A stretch of DNA of 64,000 nucleotides from Loktanella atrilutea. GTDB lineage: Bacteria; Pseudomonadota; Alphaproteobacteria; Rhodobacterales; Rhodobacteraceae. The translations under genes and the position numbers were made by a program. The notes below the pieces were generated by a model, which made no database searches, was not told where the DNA came from, and saw only the letters and a list, made by a program, of their open reading frames with translations. The stretch covers positions 124,001 to 188,000 of the forward strand of contig NZ_FQUE01000003.1 of assembly GCF_900128995.1 (NCBI RefSeq), in the 5' to 3' direction. Below, one piece after another: positions 1 to 8,461 of this stretch. Each line of letters opens with the position of its first letter. Position 1 is the stretch's first letter.

Positions 1-365
1 TGGAGATGCTGATGATCGCGTGGTTTTCAGGGGTTGCGATCGGCACGGTATTCCTTGCGATCAAGCCCTGGGCGCCAGAGGTCGCGCGCATGGGCAGTTC
101 GATCTATGGCCGGGTCAATATGATCGCATCGGGCAAGATGTTCCTTGCCAACACGCTGTCTGCGTCGATGCTGGCGATCTTCGACTGGAATCCGCTGTTT
201 CACTGCATCGACCAGCTGCGCGGCGACGTGTTCCTGAACTACAATCCGCATTTCAGCTCTCCGACCTACCCGCTTTATGTTGCAATCGTGATTTTGATGC
301 TGGGTCTGCTGGGCGAGTTCTATACCCGCCGTCGCGCATCGGTAAGCTGGGGCGCAGCCAACTGA
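1..365 (+). CDS. ABC-2 type polysaccharide/lipid export permease, C-terminal part (truncated by window edge)
   Basis: Only the last ~120 residues are present; the frame is open through the window start and stops with TGA at 363-365. The fragment has a hydrophobic segment at its beginning, a central polar stretch and a final hydrophobic segment (YVAIVILMLGLLGEFYTRRR) ending in a short basic tail. That pattern matches the C-terminus of KpsM-type permeases, which export capsular or other surface polysaccharides with a KpsT-type ATPase. The family call is inference from the tail only, and the partner ATPase lies outside the window. Confidence 0.6.
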   Translation, partial: EMLMIAWFSGVAIGTVFLAIKPWAPEVARMGSSIYGRVNMIASGKMFLANTLSASMLAIFDWNPLFHCIDQLRGDVFLNYNPHFSSPTYPLYVAIVILMLGLLGEFYTRRRASVSWGAAN

Positions 366-432
366 TATACAGGCACGCCTGCGCCTGCGCCGGTCGCTGC
401 CCGGAATTTACGCAATCTGGCCGGCGTGGGCT

Positions 433-464
433 GTTGCAGGCTTCAGACCCCCTCCCTATATACG
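433..464 (+). promoter_or_regulatory. Candidate RpoH (sigma-32) heat-shock promoter of dnaK
   Basis: GTTG at 433-436, an 18-nt spacer, then CCTATATACG at 455-464. The downstream element matches the alphaproteobacterial heat-shock -10 pattern CYTATNTNNG at every position, and the upstream element differs from CTTG by one base. It lies about 106 nt before the dnaK ATG. No CIRCE inverted repeat is visible, so control is more likely by sigma factor than by HrcA. Confidence 0.55.
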
Positions 465-570
465 CCAGACAGCCGGACAGGCGCAGGTCTGTCCGCTTTC
501 ATTCAAACGGGCGCAGGTGCCGCAACGGGTCTGCGCCTCTCACATCGCCTGACGTACAAGGGATCTGAAT

Positions 571-2481
571 ATGGCCAAGATTATCGGTATCGACCTCGGA
601 ACGACCAACTCCTGCGTTGCCATCATGGATGGCAGCAAACCGCGCGTGATCGAAAACAGCGAAGGTGCCCGCACCACGCCGTCGATCGTCGCCTTCACGG
701 ATGACGAGCGCCTTGTGGGCCAGCCGGCGAAACGCCAGGCCGTCACCAACCCCGAAAACACCATCTTCGCCGTCAAGCGTCTGATCGGCCGTCGCTTCGA
801 CGATCCGCAACTGGCGAAGGACAAGAAGAACATGCCCTTCTCCGTCGTGAACGGCGGCAACGGCGACGCCTGGGTCGAAGCCAAGGGCGACAAGTATTCT
901 CCCAGCCAGATTTCCGCCTTCATCCTCGGCAAGATGAAGGAAACCGCTGAATCCTATCTGGGCGAGGAAGTGACGCAGGCCGTCATCACCGTGCCCGCCT
1001 ACTTCAACGACGCCCAGCGTCAGGCCACCAAGGACGCCGGCAAGATCGCCGGTCTCGAAGTGCTGCGCATCATCAACGAGCCGACGGCGGCCGCCTTGGC
1101 CTATGGCCTCGACAAGAAGGATACCAAGACGATCGCGGTCTATGACCTCGGCGGCGGTACCTTCGACGTCACGATCCTGGAAATCGACGACGGTCTGTTC
1201 GAGGTGAAGTCGACCAACGGCGACACCTTTCTGGGTGGCGAAGACTTCGACATGCGCATCGTCAACTATCTGGCTGACGAATTCAAAAAGGAAAACCAGG
1301 TCGACCTGACCAAGGACAAGATGGCGCTGCAGCGTCTGAAGGAAGCCGCCGAGAAGGCCAAGATCGAGCTTTCGTCGTCCTCCTCGACCGAGATCAACCA
1401 GCCGTTCATCTCGATGGGGTCCAACGGCCAGCCGCTGCACATGGTGATGAAGCTGACCCGCGCCAAGCTGGAAAGCCTCGTCGGCGACCTGATCAAGAAC
1501 TCGATCAAGCCGTGCCAAGCCGCGCTGAAGGATGCCGGCCTGTCGGTCGGTGATATCGACGAGGTCGTCCTTGTCGGCGGCATGACCCGCATGCCCAAGG
1601 TCAAGGAAGAGGTAGCGAAGTTTTTCGGCAAGGAACCGCATCAGGGAGTGAACCCGGACGAGGTCGTGGCGTTGGGCGCTGCGATCCAGGCCGGCGTGCT
1701 GCAGGGTGATGTCAAGGACGTGGTGCTGCTGGACGTGACGCCGCTGTCGCTGGGTATCGAAACCCTCGGCGGTGTTTTCACCCGCCTGATCGATCGCAAC
1801 ACGACGATCCCGACGAAGAAGTCGCAGACCTTCTCAACCGCCGAAGACAACCAGAACGCCGTGACCCTGCGCGTCTTCCAGGGCGAGCGCGAGATGGCGG
1901 CCGACAACAAGATGCTTGGCCAGTTCAACCTCGAAGGCATTCCGCCGGCACCGCGCGGCATGCCGCAGATCGAGGTGACCTTCGACATCGACGCCAACGG
2001 CATCGTGTCCGTCGGCGCCAAGGACAAGGGCACCGGCAAGGAGCAGAACATCACGATTCAAGCGTCGGGTGGTCTGTCGGACGAGGATATCGAGGCGATG
2101 GTCAAGGACGCCGAGGCCAATGCCGACGCGGACAAGCAGCGTCGTGCGCTGGTCGAAGCCAAGAACCAGGCGGAAAGCCTGATCCACTCGACCGAGAAGT
2201 CGATGGAGGAGCACAGCTCCAAGGTCGATCCGACCACCATCGAGGCGATCGAGCTGGCGATCGCGGCGCTGAAGGACGAGCTGGAGAACGACAACGTCGA
2301 CAAGATCAAGTCCGGCATCCAGAACGTCACCGAATCCGCCATGAAGCTGGGTGAGGCGATCTACAAGGCCAGCCAGGATGCGGAAGAAGGCGACAATGCC
2401 GACGCACCCAAGGCTGCTGACGAGGATGATATCCTCGACGCCGACTTCGAGGATCTGGACGACGACAAGCGCAACAAGTAA
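571..2481 (+). CDS. dnaK: Chaperone protein DnaK (Hsp70)
   Basis: 636 aa, the normal length for bacterial DnaK. This cytoplasmic ATP-driven chaperone works with DnaJ (next gene) and GrpE. All Hsp70 signatures are present: [14 protein letters not shown] at the N-terminus, a phosphate-2 loop [13 protein letters not shown] near residue 190, and [13 protein letters not shown] near residue 330. The substrate-binding domain follows, then a helical lid and an acidic tail ending [15 protein letters not shown]-like. The ATG is preceded by AAGGGATCTGA. It probably uses the heat-shock-type promoter at 433-464 and is followed by an intrinsic terminator before dnaJ. Confidence 0.98.
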   Translation: MAKIIGIDLGTTNSCVAIMDGSKPRVIENSEGARTTPSIVAFTDDERLVGQPAKRQAVTNPENTIFAVKRLIGRRFDDPQLAKDKKNMPFSVVNGGNGDAWVEAKGDKYSPSQISAFILGKMKETAESYLGEEVTQAVITVPAYFNDAQRQATKDAGKIAGLEVLRIINEPTAAALAYGLDKKDTKTIAVYDLGGGTFDVTILEIDDGLFEVKSTNGDTFLGGEDFDMRIVNYLADEFKKENQVDLTKDKMALQRLKEAAEKAKIELSSSSSTEINQPFISMGSNGQPLHMVMKLTRAKLESLVGDLIKNSIKPCQAALKDAGLSVGDIDEVVLVGGMTRMPKVKEEVAKFFGKEPHQGVNPDEVVALGAAIQAGVLQGDVKDVVLLDVTPLSLGIETLGGVFTRLIDRNTTIPTKKSQTFSTAEDNQNAVTLRVFQGEREMAADNKMLGQFNLEGIPPAPRGMPQIEVTFDIDANGIVSVGAKDKGTGKEQNITIQASGGLSDEDIEAMVKDAEANADADKQRRALVEAKNQAESLIHSTEKSMEEHSSKVDPTTIEAIELAIAALKDELENDNVDKIKSGIQNVTESAMKLGEAIYKASQDAEEGDNADAPKAADEDDILDADFEDLDDDKRNK

Positions 2482-2500
2482 GGCATTCGCCTGACGGGAT

Positions 2501-2533
2501 AGACCGGCCCCTTCAACCGGGCCGGTCTTTTCT
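2501..2533 (+). terminator. Intrinsic terminator between dnaK and dnaJ
   Basis: Perfect 10-bp inverted repeat AGACCGGCCC (2501-2510) / GGGCCGGTCT (2519-2528) with an 8-nt loop, followed by TTTTCT. It starts 20 nt after the dnaK stop and ends about 25 nt before the dnaJ start. It would lower read-through into dnaJ rather than isolate it, because I see no strong promoter in the short gap. Confidence 0.85.
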
Positions 2534-2557
2534 CATTCCCAAGGGGGAAATGTGACG

Positions 2558-3718
2558 ATGGCAAAACGAGATTACTACGAGACGCTGGGACTGCGCAAAG
2601 GCGCCGGCGCCGACGAGATCAAGAAGGCCTATCGCCAGAAGGCGAAGGAATTGCACCCGGACCGCAATACCGACAATCCCAAGGCCGAAGAGCAGTTCAA
2701 GGAGGCCAACGAGGCCTATGAGGTGCTGAAAGACGCGGACAAGAAGGCAGCCTACGACCGCTACGGTCACGCTGCGTTCGAAGGCGGCATGGGCGGCGGC
2801 GGTGGCGGACGGCGTCCCGGCGGAGCGCAGGGCAACGGTGACTTCGCTTCGGCCTTCTCTGACGTGTTCGACGACCTGTTCGGCGACTTCATGGGCGGCC
2901 AGCGCGGTGGCGGCGGCGGACGGGCGCGGGCGACGCGCGGCAACGACCTGCGCTACAACCTGCGGGTCAAGCTGGAGGATGCCTACGCGGGTCTGGCCAA
3001 GACGATCACCGTGCCGACCGCCGTGCAATGCGGCAACTGCAACGGGACCGGTGCCGACGACGGGTCCGAACCCGTCACCTGCCCCACCTGTTCGGGTATG
3101 GGCAAAGTCCGTGCGCAGCAGGGATTCTTTACCGTCGAACGCACCTGCCCGACCTGCAACGGCATGGGCCAGACGATCAAGAACCCTTGCCATGTCTGCC
3201 ACGGCGCCGGCCGGGTCGAAAAGGAGAAGTCGCTGTCGGTCAATATCCCCGCGGGGGTCGAGACAGGCACGCGGATCCGCCTGGCCGGCGAAGGCGAGGC
3301 GGGGATGCGCGGCGGACCTGCGGGCGACCTCTACATCTTTATCGAAGTGGCGGATCATCCGCTGTTCGAGCGTGAGGCCAGCAACCTGTTCTGCCGTGTG
3401 CCCGTCAGTATCGCCTCTGCCGCCCTGGGTGGAGAGATCGAGGTCCCGACCATCGACGGTGGCCGCAGTCGCGTGAAGATCCCCGAGGGTAGCCAGTCCG
3501 GTCGCCAGATGCGCCTGCGTGGTAAGGGTATGCCGGCCTTGCGTGGCGGTGCGGCGGGCGACATGTTCATCGAACTGAACGTCGAGACGCCGGTGAACCT
3601 GACCGTGCGCCAGCGCGAGATACTGAAGGAGTTCGACACGCTGTCGAAGGACAACAACCCGCAGGGGTCGAGCTTCTTCAAGTCGGTGAAGGGCTTCTGG
3701 GATTCGATGAAGGGCTGA
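2558..3718 (+). CDS. dnaJ: Chaperone protein DnaJ (Hsp40 type I)
   Basis: About 386 aa. Domains in order: J domain with the HPD motif at residues 33-35, a Gly/Phe-rich linker (about 75-130), a zinc region with four CxxCxGxG repeats ([32 protein letters not shown]) and the C-terminal substrate-binding domains. It stimulates DnaK ATPase and delivers clients. I chose ATG 2558 over an in-frame GTG at 2552 because AAGGGGG at 2541-2547 is about 10 nt from the ATG but only 4 nt from the GTG, and [11 protein letters not shown] is the usual DnaJ N-terminus. Confidence 0.97.
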   Translation: MAKRDYYETLGLRKGAGADEIKKAYRQKAKELHPDRNTDNPKAEEQFKEANEAYEVLKDADKKAAYDRYGHAAFEGGMGGGGGGRRPGGAQGNGDFASAFSDVFDDLFGDFMGGQRGGGGGRARATRGNDLRYNLRVKLEDAYAGLAKTITVPTAVQCGNCNGTGADDGSEPVTCPTCSGMGKVRAQQGFFTVERTCPTCNGMGQTIKNPCHVCHGAGRVEKEKSLSVNIPAGVETGTRIRLAGEGEAGMRGGPAGDLYIFIEVADHPLFEREASNLFCRVPVSIASAALGGEIEVPTIDGGRSRVKIPEGSQSGRQMRLRGKGMPALRGGAAGDMFIELNVETPVNLTVRQREILKEFDTLSKDNNPQGSSFFKSVKGFWDSMKG

Positions 3719-3733
3719 CGATGCCCCCTGGCG

Positions 3734-3755
3734 CCGATTTTTCTAGAAAAATCGG
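3734..3755. repeat. Perfect 22-bp palindrome centred on CTAG
   Basis: CCGATTTTTCTAGA continuing symmetrically to 3755; every position pairs. It starts 15 nt after the dnaJ stop, in a 74-nt gap between converging genes. As RNA it would form an 11-bp stem with no loop, and as DNA it could be a dimeric protein site or a dispersed intergenic repeat. It is AT-rich against a GC-rich background. Confidence 0.7.
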
Positions 3756-3782
3756 AGAGTCAGCGCCTCTTGACCGATGCAG

Positions 3783-3806
3783 GGTCCCCGGTTCAGGCCG
3801 GGGACC
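3783..3806. terminator. Hairpin at the end of dnaJ overlapping the stop codon of the converging gene
   Basis: Perfect 9-bp inverted repeat GGTCCCCGG (3783-3791) / CCGGGGACC (3798-3806), loop TTCAGG, followed on the plus strand by TTTCGCGTTT. It includes the TGA of the minus-strand gene at 3793-3795. The U-tract is weak on both strands, so this is a probable plus-strand terminator, not a strong one. Confidence 0.5.
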
Positions 3807-4869
3807 TTTCGCGTTTGCGGACCCGAAGCGACGACCAGAAGGCCGCGGCGATGAAGCCTGCGCCAAGCAGGCCGGTAACGTATTCCGGTACCTCGATCAT
3901 GGTCTGCGCAAACATGATGAAGGACAGGGTCAGGATCGACCAGAACGCCCCGTTCTCGAGGTATTCGAATTCCGCCAGCGTACCCTTTTCCACCAGCATG
4001 ATCGTCATCGACCGGACATACATCGCACCGATCCCAAGGCCGATCGCGATCAGCAGCAGATCCTGCGTCAGCGCAAAGGCCCCGATCACGCCGTCGAAGC
4101 TGAAGGAGGCGTCCAGCACCTCGAGGTAAAGAAATGCACCGAAGCCGGCCTTGGCAGTGCCTTCCAGCATCTCGTCAGGGGAATCGAGCAGGTAGCCGAT
4201 CACGTCCAGCGCCAAAAAGACGACCAGTCCCGCCACGGCGGCGAAAAGGAAGGTCGCGGCGTCCGCCTCCGGCAGCAGCCACGCAACAAGCATCATCGCG
4301 CCCAGCACGACGGCCATCTCGATCCCGCGGATGTTGGAAAAATGCGCAACTGCCCGCTCAATCGGTGCGATCCAATGGACGGTCTTGTCGGCATCGAAAA
4401 AGAACCGCAAGGCGACCATCATGAGGAAGGCCCCGCCGAAGCCTACGATGGAAACGTGCGCCTCCTCGATGATATGGGCATACTGCTCAGGCTCGGCGAT
4501 CGACAGGTGCAGCGCCTCCCACGGGCCGACACCGGCGGCGACCACGACGATCAGCAGCGGGAATACCAACCGCATGCCGAAGACCGCAATCAGGATCCCC
4601 CAGGTCAGAAAGCGCTTTTGCCAGACTTCTGACATGCGTTTCAGCGTGTTGGCATTCACGATGGCATTGTCGAAGGACAGGCTGATTTCCAGCACGGCTA
4701 ACACGGTGCCGATCAGCAGGAATGCAACGGCACCGGACGTGCCCCCCTGCAGGACAAAACCCAGCACCCCCGCCAGTATCAGGCCCAGAAATGTCACGAC
4801 CAAGGACCAGCGGAAGTAGATCAGCGCGTCTTTCAAAACCGGGGTGTCCTTTGTTCTATCCCCACTCAC
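3793..4869 (-). CDS. DUF475 / TerC-like integral membrane protein
   Basis: 358 aa with about nine hydrophobic segments and short polar loops. It has acidic residues inside the membrane in SLSFDNAIVNA (about 65-75), and a second similar motif (DASFSFDGVIGAF) in the C-terminal half. This pseudo-twofold arrangement with embedded Asp-Asn/Asp-Gly motifs is typical of DUF475 and TerC proteins, which are linked to metal (manganese or tellurite) handling. The transport role here is inference. The start is a GTG with a weak ribosome-binding site, so the first residues are uncertain. It diverges from radC. Confidence 0.8.
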   Translation of the reverse strand: MSGDRTKDTPVLKDALIYFRWSLVVTFLGLILAGVLGFVLQGGTSGAVAFLLIGTVLAVLEISLSFDNAIVNANTLKRMSEVWQKRFLTWGILIAVFGMRLVFPLLIVVVAAGVGPWEALHLSIAEPEQYAHIIEEAHVSIVGFGGAFLMMVALRFFFDADKTVHWIAPIERAVAHFSNIRGIEMAVVLGAMMLVAWLLPEADAATFLFAAVAGLVVFLALDVIGYLLDSPDEMLEGTAKAGFGAFLYLEVLDASFSFDGVIGAFALTQDLLLIAIGLGIGAMYVRSMTIMLVEKGTLAEFEYLENGAFWSILTLSFIMFAQTMIEVPEYVTGLLGAGFIAAAFWSSLRVRKRERSPA

Positions 4870-4948
4870 CTAAAGGTTCCGCGGCGCATCGCAAGCGGGG
4901 CAGCGAGCTTAATCTTTTGTTCATCAAGGCTGCGGCATCATCGCGCCC

Positions 4949-5710
4949 ATGCCACATGCGTTTCAGGATTCCCTGCCGATTTTCACTTTCGCTGCTTCGG
5001 ATGAGGCGGAGGCCGCGGCGCCCGTCGGCGGTCGGCAGCCGTCCTACATCCGCGATCACCGGCAACGGTTACGCGATCGCTTCATGGCAGGCGGGGCCTC
5101 GGCCTTACCGGATTACGAGCTTCTGGAACTGGTCCTGTTCCGCGCCATTCCACGGCAGGACGTCAAGCCTCTCGCGCGGGCTCTGATCGACCATTTCGGC
5201 GATTTCAACCGGGTCCTGTCGGCACCGCCCGCAGCCTTGGGCAAGGTCAAGGGCGTTGGCGATGCGGTGATCGTGGAACTGAAGGTGGTGGAGGCGGCGG
5301 CACATCGCATGGCGCGCAGCCGGGTCATGGCGCGCCATGTCGTCAGCAGTTGGGACGCGCTGCTGGACTATTGCCATACGGTGATGGCGCATCGGGACAC
5401 GGAACAGTTTCGCATCCTTTACCTCGATACGAAGAACACGCTGATCGCGGACGAAGAACAGGCCCGTGGCACCATCGACCACGTTCCCGTTTATCCGAGA
5501 GAAGTCGTGAAGCGGGCCTTGGAGTTGAATGCCGCCTCGCTGATCCTCGTCCACAATCACCCGTCGGGCGATCCGACGCCGTCACAGGCCGACATTGCCA
5601 TGACCGCCCAGATCGCGGCGGCGGCAAGGGCGCTGGGGCTGACGGTCCACGATCATCTGATCATCGGAAAGTCCCGAGAGCTGTCGTTCCGGGCAGAGGG
5701 ACTGCTTTAG
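4949..5710 (+). CDS. radC: RadC family JAB/MPN domain protein
   Basis: 253 aa. The N-terminal half carries a helix-hairpin-helix-like region (residues about 65-110, ending KVKGVGDAVIVELK). The C-terminal half is a JAMM domain with the metal-binding signature VHNHPSGDPTPSQADI. RadC proteins were named for DNA repair, but a direct repair role is disputed and their biochemical activity is unsettled. The ribosome-binding site is weak. Its TAG overlaps the TAA of the converging gene by 2 nt. Confidence 0.9.
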   Translation: MPHAFQDSLPIFTFAASDEAEAAAPVGGRQPSYIRDHRQRLRDRFMAGGASALPDYELLELVLFRAIPRQDVKPLARALIDHFGDFNRVLSAPPAALGKVKGVGDAVIVELKVVEAAAHRMARSRVMARHVVSSWDALLDYCHTVMAHRDTEQFRILYLDTKNTLIADEEQARGTIDHVPVYPREVVKRALELNAASLILVHNHPSGDPTPSQADIAMTAQIAAAARALGLTVHDHLIIGKSRELSFRAEGLL

Positions 5711-7275
5711 TCCCCCACCCAGACCTCCACCCGGCGGTTCATCCGACGCCCCCAGCTCGTGTCGTCGCAGCCCATCGGCAGGGCCTCTCCGAACCCGCGG
5801 GTGCCGATCCGCACATCGGAGGGGAGCGTGCCCAGCAGCGTCAGAAGTGCCGACTCGACCGAAAGGGCACGCGCGGCCGACAGGTCGCGGTTCGCGTCCG
5901 CCTCTCCTTCCGCGTCGCTGAAACCGATCAGCAGGATATCGCGTCCGGCGTAGGCACCGTTGCGGATTGCCAGCGCGAAGGTGCGCAGATTGGCGGCAGA
6001 GGCGACGTCGAGGTCCGTTGTCCCGTTGGCGAACCGGAAGGTGAGAGAGATCCGCACGTGGTCAAGCATGAGTGACACCATGGCCTGCAGGTCGCGCAGC
6101 GATGTGTCGGGGCCGGCGATGGCGACGGCGTGGGCGATGCGTTCGCCCTGATCGTCCAGCGGGATCGGCGCGATGCCCTGATCCGACAGTCCGGCCCGGC
6201 GCACGATCAGTTGCGCTGCAGGGCTGCGCAGCCACCGCAGCAGGTCGCGCACGACGTCTGGCTGGCGGTGCGACCGGACGATGGCGAAAGCCAGCGTCGT
6301 CAGTGGATAATCCTGCGTCTTGAGGCCGGCAAGACGCGGTACCATTGTCAGCCCGCAGCTGTCGCGCAGGCCCAGAGGCTGCGCCACGCCGGTCGCACGC
6401 AGCGGCGTGATGCCCAGCGCCCCGGGGTCGGCGGCCACGGCAGCCGCCAGATCGCCGGCGGTTGCATGATGGGTGATCTCGGCGCCGGGCGGCCGCGGCA
6501 GCAGGGCCAGAAACGCCTCGACCTGACCATCCTCGGCTGGGCCAAGGTGCAAGGTCAGCGGTTGCGGTTCCTGCCCGAGTGACTGCCAATCGGTGATGCG
6601 CCCCGCAAAGGCGGCGATGAGTGCCGCCGGATCGATCGTACGTTGCGGATTGCGCGGCGAGGTGATGGCCACCAGCGCCTCGCCACCCAGGATCAGGCTG
6701 CGATCGGACGACGGCCCGATATCAAGACCTACCTCGGCCGCGCGGGCGATCTCGCCGGCATTGGCGGCCCGGTAGGTCAGCGCGATATCGGTTTCGAAGG
6801 TCATCAGATCGGCGAAGGCTTCTGCGCTGGATCCGGCGCGCAGACGCACCGTCAGCAGCGTCTTACCCCCCTTGTCCTGCAGGATATAGGGCGTGGCCGC
6901 GTCTACCTCCGGTCCGGTCTTCAGCGTCAGTCCGGTATCGCGGGCATAGCCGGTCAGCAGAGCCGGCAAAAGCAGGGTGCTCAGCACCGGCTCTCCCGAC
7001 AGGCGCAGGGTCGGAACATAGCCGTCGCGTGGCGGACAGTCGTCCCCGGCACAGGTGACCCCGGCATAGGCCAGCGTCACCGGGCCATGGGGCGATTCGA
7101 TTTCAAGGTAGGTGCCGTCGTAACCGGCAATGCGTCCCGTCAGCGTCAGATCGCCATGGGCAGAGGTGATTGTGACCTCTCCCGCCCATAACGGACCGGA
7201 CAAGAGCAACGCTGCGGCAAGTCCCCTTGCCGCAGCGCCCATCACGTTCTGTCCCGATCTTCGCTGCGGCGTCAT
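5707..7275 (-). CDS. PstS-like substrate-binding domain fused to a C-terminal OmpA domain
   Basis: 522 aa. Order of parts: signal peptide (1-31, hydrophobic, ending LWAGE); a small domain (about 32-85) with a CAGDDCP cysteine pair; a periplasmic binding-protein domain of PstS type (about 90-390); and an OmpA-type peptidoglycan-binding domain (about 405-522) with FRFANGTTDLD, GFSDAEGEADANRDLSAARA and MNRRVEVWV. It is therefore probably a soluble periplasmic protein tethered to peptidoglycan. The ligand is unknown; phosphate is only the family default. Its start overlaps the upstream gene by 4 nt (ATGA), so the two are translationally coupled. Confidence 0.85.
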   Translation of the reverse strand: MTPQRRSGQNVMGAAARGLAAALLLSGPLWAGEVTITSAHGDLTLTGRIAGYDGTYLEIESPHGPVTLAYAGVTCAGDDCPPRDGYVPTLRLSGEPVLSTLLLPALLTGYARDTGLTLKTGPEVDAATPYILQDKGGKTLLTVRLRAGSSAEAFADLMTFETDIALTYRAANAGEIARAAEVGLDIGPSSDRSLILGGEALVAITSPRNPQRTIDPAALIAAFAGRITDWQSLGQEPQPLTLHLGPAEDGQVEAFLALLPRPPGAEITHHATAGDLAAAVAADPGALGITPLRATGVAQPLGLRDSCGLTMVPRLAGLKTQDYPLTTLAFAIVRSHRQPDVVRDLLRWLRSPAAQLIVRRAGLSDQGIAPIPLDDQGERIAHAVAIAGPDTSLRDLQAMVSLMLDHVRISLTFRFANGTTDLDVASAANLRTFALAIRNGAYAGRDILLIGFSDAEGEADANRDLSAARALSVESALLTLLGTLPSDVRIGTRGFGEALPMGCDDTSWGRRMNRRVEVWVGD

Positions 7276-8351
7276 TTCGCCGCGAGTGTCAGGTCCGCAA
7301 ACATATTTTTCAACACAAGAAATTCGCCGATCGCGTCGCAGTCCGGCATGGTCATCGTCAGGTCGACGGCATGAGGGTCCTGTTGGGGTGCGATCTGGAT
7401 GCTTTGAGCGGACACGTCGCGGCCGCAGTTGCCACTGGTCACCTCGGCTTCCACGTTCAGAATGACCTGACCATTGCGCGCTGAATGGCCGCTTGGAAAG
7501 GTATAGACCTCGGCGTGGTAAGCGTCGCTGATTGCCGGATCGCCCAGTGCGGTCATGAAACCACCGGTTCCTCCGGCTGCAGCCTCTGGCGTTCCCGTGC
7601 TGGCGGACCAGACGTGGCCGGCATCGTCATAGCCGGCGCCGAATTCCAGCGCGTGAACCTGCACACCCTCGTCACCCTGCCATTGCAAAACGGCTCTGTC
7701 GATGTCGTCGATGTCGGGCACGACGATCGCGGCCGCGGCCCCCGGACCATCGGCGAAGTCGGCGATGAAAAGGGCCTGTGCCGTCAGGGCCGGCACGTCG
7801 ATCTGCAGCTGACCCTTTGCGTCGGTCAGGGCGCTGAACATCATGCCGCGATGATGGATTTTGACCGCAGCCTGCGGATGGCAAGCATCTGTCAACGACA
7901 GGCGCACCATGGCCAGCGGCAGCGTTTCTGCCGTCATCTCGGGAGAGCAGGCGGCAACGTCCGCCAGCACCGCAGCGTCAGGTTCCACCGCCGGCAGGGC
8001 ATCGGCCCTCGCAAGCACGGGGGCCGATCCGTCGACCGCTTCGGCATCCAAAGCGTCCTGCGGCTGATCAAGGCGCGGGATGGCTTCCATCTGCGGGACG
8101 GCGGCTTCCTGCGGTACGGGCAACGACGCGCCCCGGTCGACCGGTGGACGGGCGGGCGCCAGCACGGCGACGGTTTCCTCCGGGATCTCTGCTTGCGCGT
8201 CGCGCGCACTGCGCGCTTCAGGGCCGCCGATCGGTTCATCCACACCCAGTCGCGACGCCAGCGCATCGCCGTACTGCATGACGAATCCGATGCCAAGCGC
8301 GATCGCGAACGTCGTGCCCGCCGTGAGTGCCTTGCGCATGACCTGATTCAT
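7272..8351 (-). CDS. Secreted or membrane-anchored protein of unknown function, coupled to the OmpA-fusion gene
   Basis: 359 aa from the ATG at 8349-8351, chosen because AGGAGA lies 6 nt upstream. An N-terminal hydrophobic segment (about 8-27) would act as signal anchor or signal peptide. Residues about 35-110 are rich in Pro, Ala and acidic residues, probably a flexible linker. The C-terminal part (about 115-359) is globular, has five or more Cys (CSPEM, DACHPQ, SGNCGRD, MPDCDAI) and looks beta-rich. I do not recognise the fold. It overlaps the SBP-OmpA gene by 4 nt and follows secA in the same direction, separated by a hairpin. Confidence 0.75.
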   Translation of the reverse strand: MNQVMRKALTAGTTFAIALGIGFVMQYGDALASRLGVDEPIGGPEARSARDAQAEIPEETVAVLAPARPPVDRGASLPVPQEAAVPQMEAIPRLDQPQDALDAEAVDGSAPVLARADALPAVEPDAAVLADVAACSPEMTAETLPLAMVRLSLTDACHPQAAVKIHHRGMMFSALTDAKGQLQIDVPALTAQALFIADFADGPGAAAAIVVPDIDDIDRAVLQWQGDEGVQVHALEFGAGYDDAGHVWSASTGTPEAAAGGTGGFMTALGDPAISDAYHAEVYTFPSGHSARNGQVILNVEAEVTSGNCGRDVSAQSIQIAPQQDPHAVDLTMTMPDCDAIGEFLVLKNMFADLTLAAK

Positions 8352-8392
8352 CTGCTGTCTCCTGACCCGGGTGGGATACGGAAACAATCTGA

Positions 8393-8426
8393 CTTGCCGC
8401 GGTGTCCTGACGGGGACCGCGGCAAG
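8393..8426 (-). terminator. Terminator-like hairpin downstream of secA
   Basis: Perfect 10-bp inverted repeat CTTGCCGCGG / CCGCGGCAAG (8393-8402 and 8417-8426) with a 14-nt loop. On the minus strand it is followed by TCAGATTGTTTCC, only moderately U-rich. It lies between secA and the next minus-strand gene. Confidence 0.6.
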
Positions 8427-8461
8427 GTATTAACGTGACATGAATGTGGCAGGACGACCGG

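Noticed and set aside
366-570. CIRCE element before dnaK
   Set aside because: No TTAGCACTC-N9-GAGTGCTAA-like inverted repeat is present; the RpoH-type promoter explains control better.
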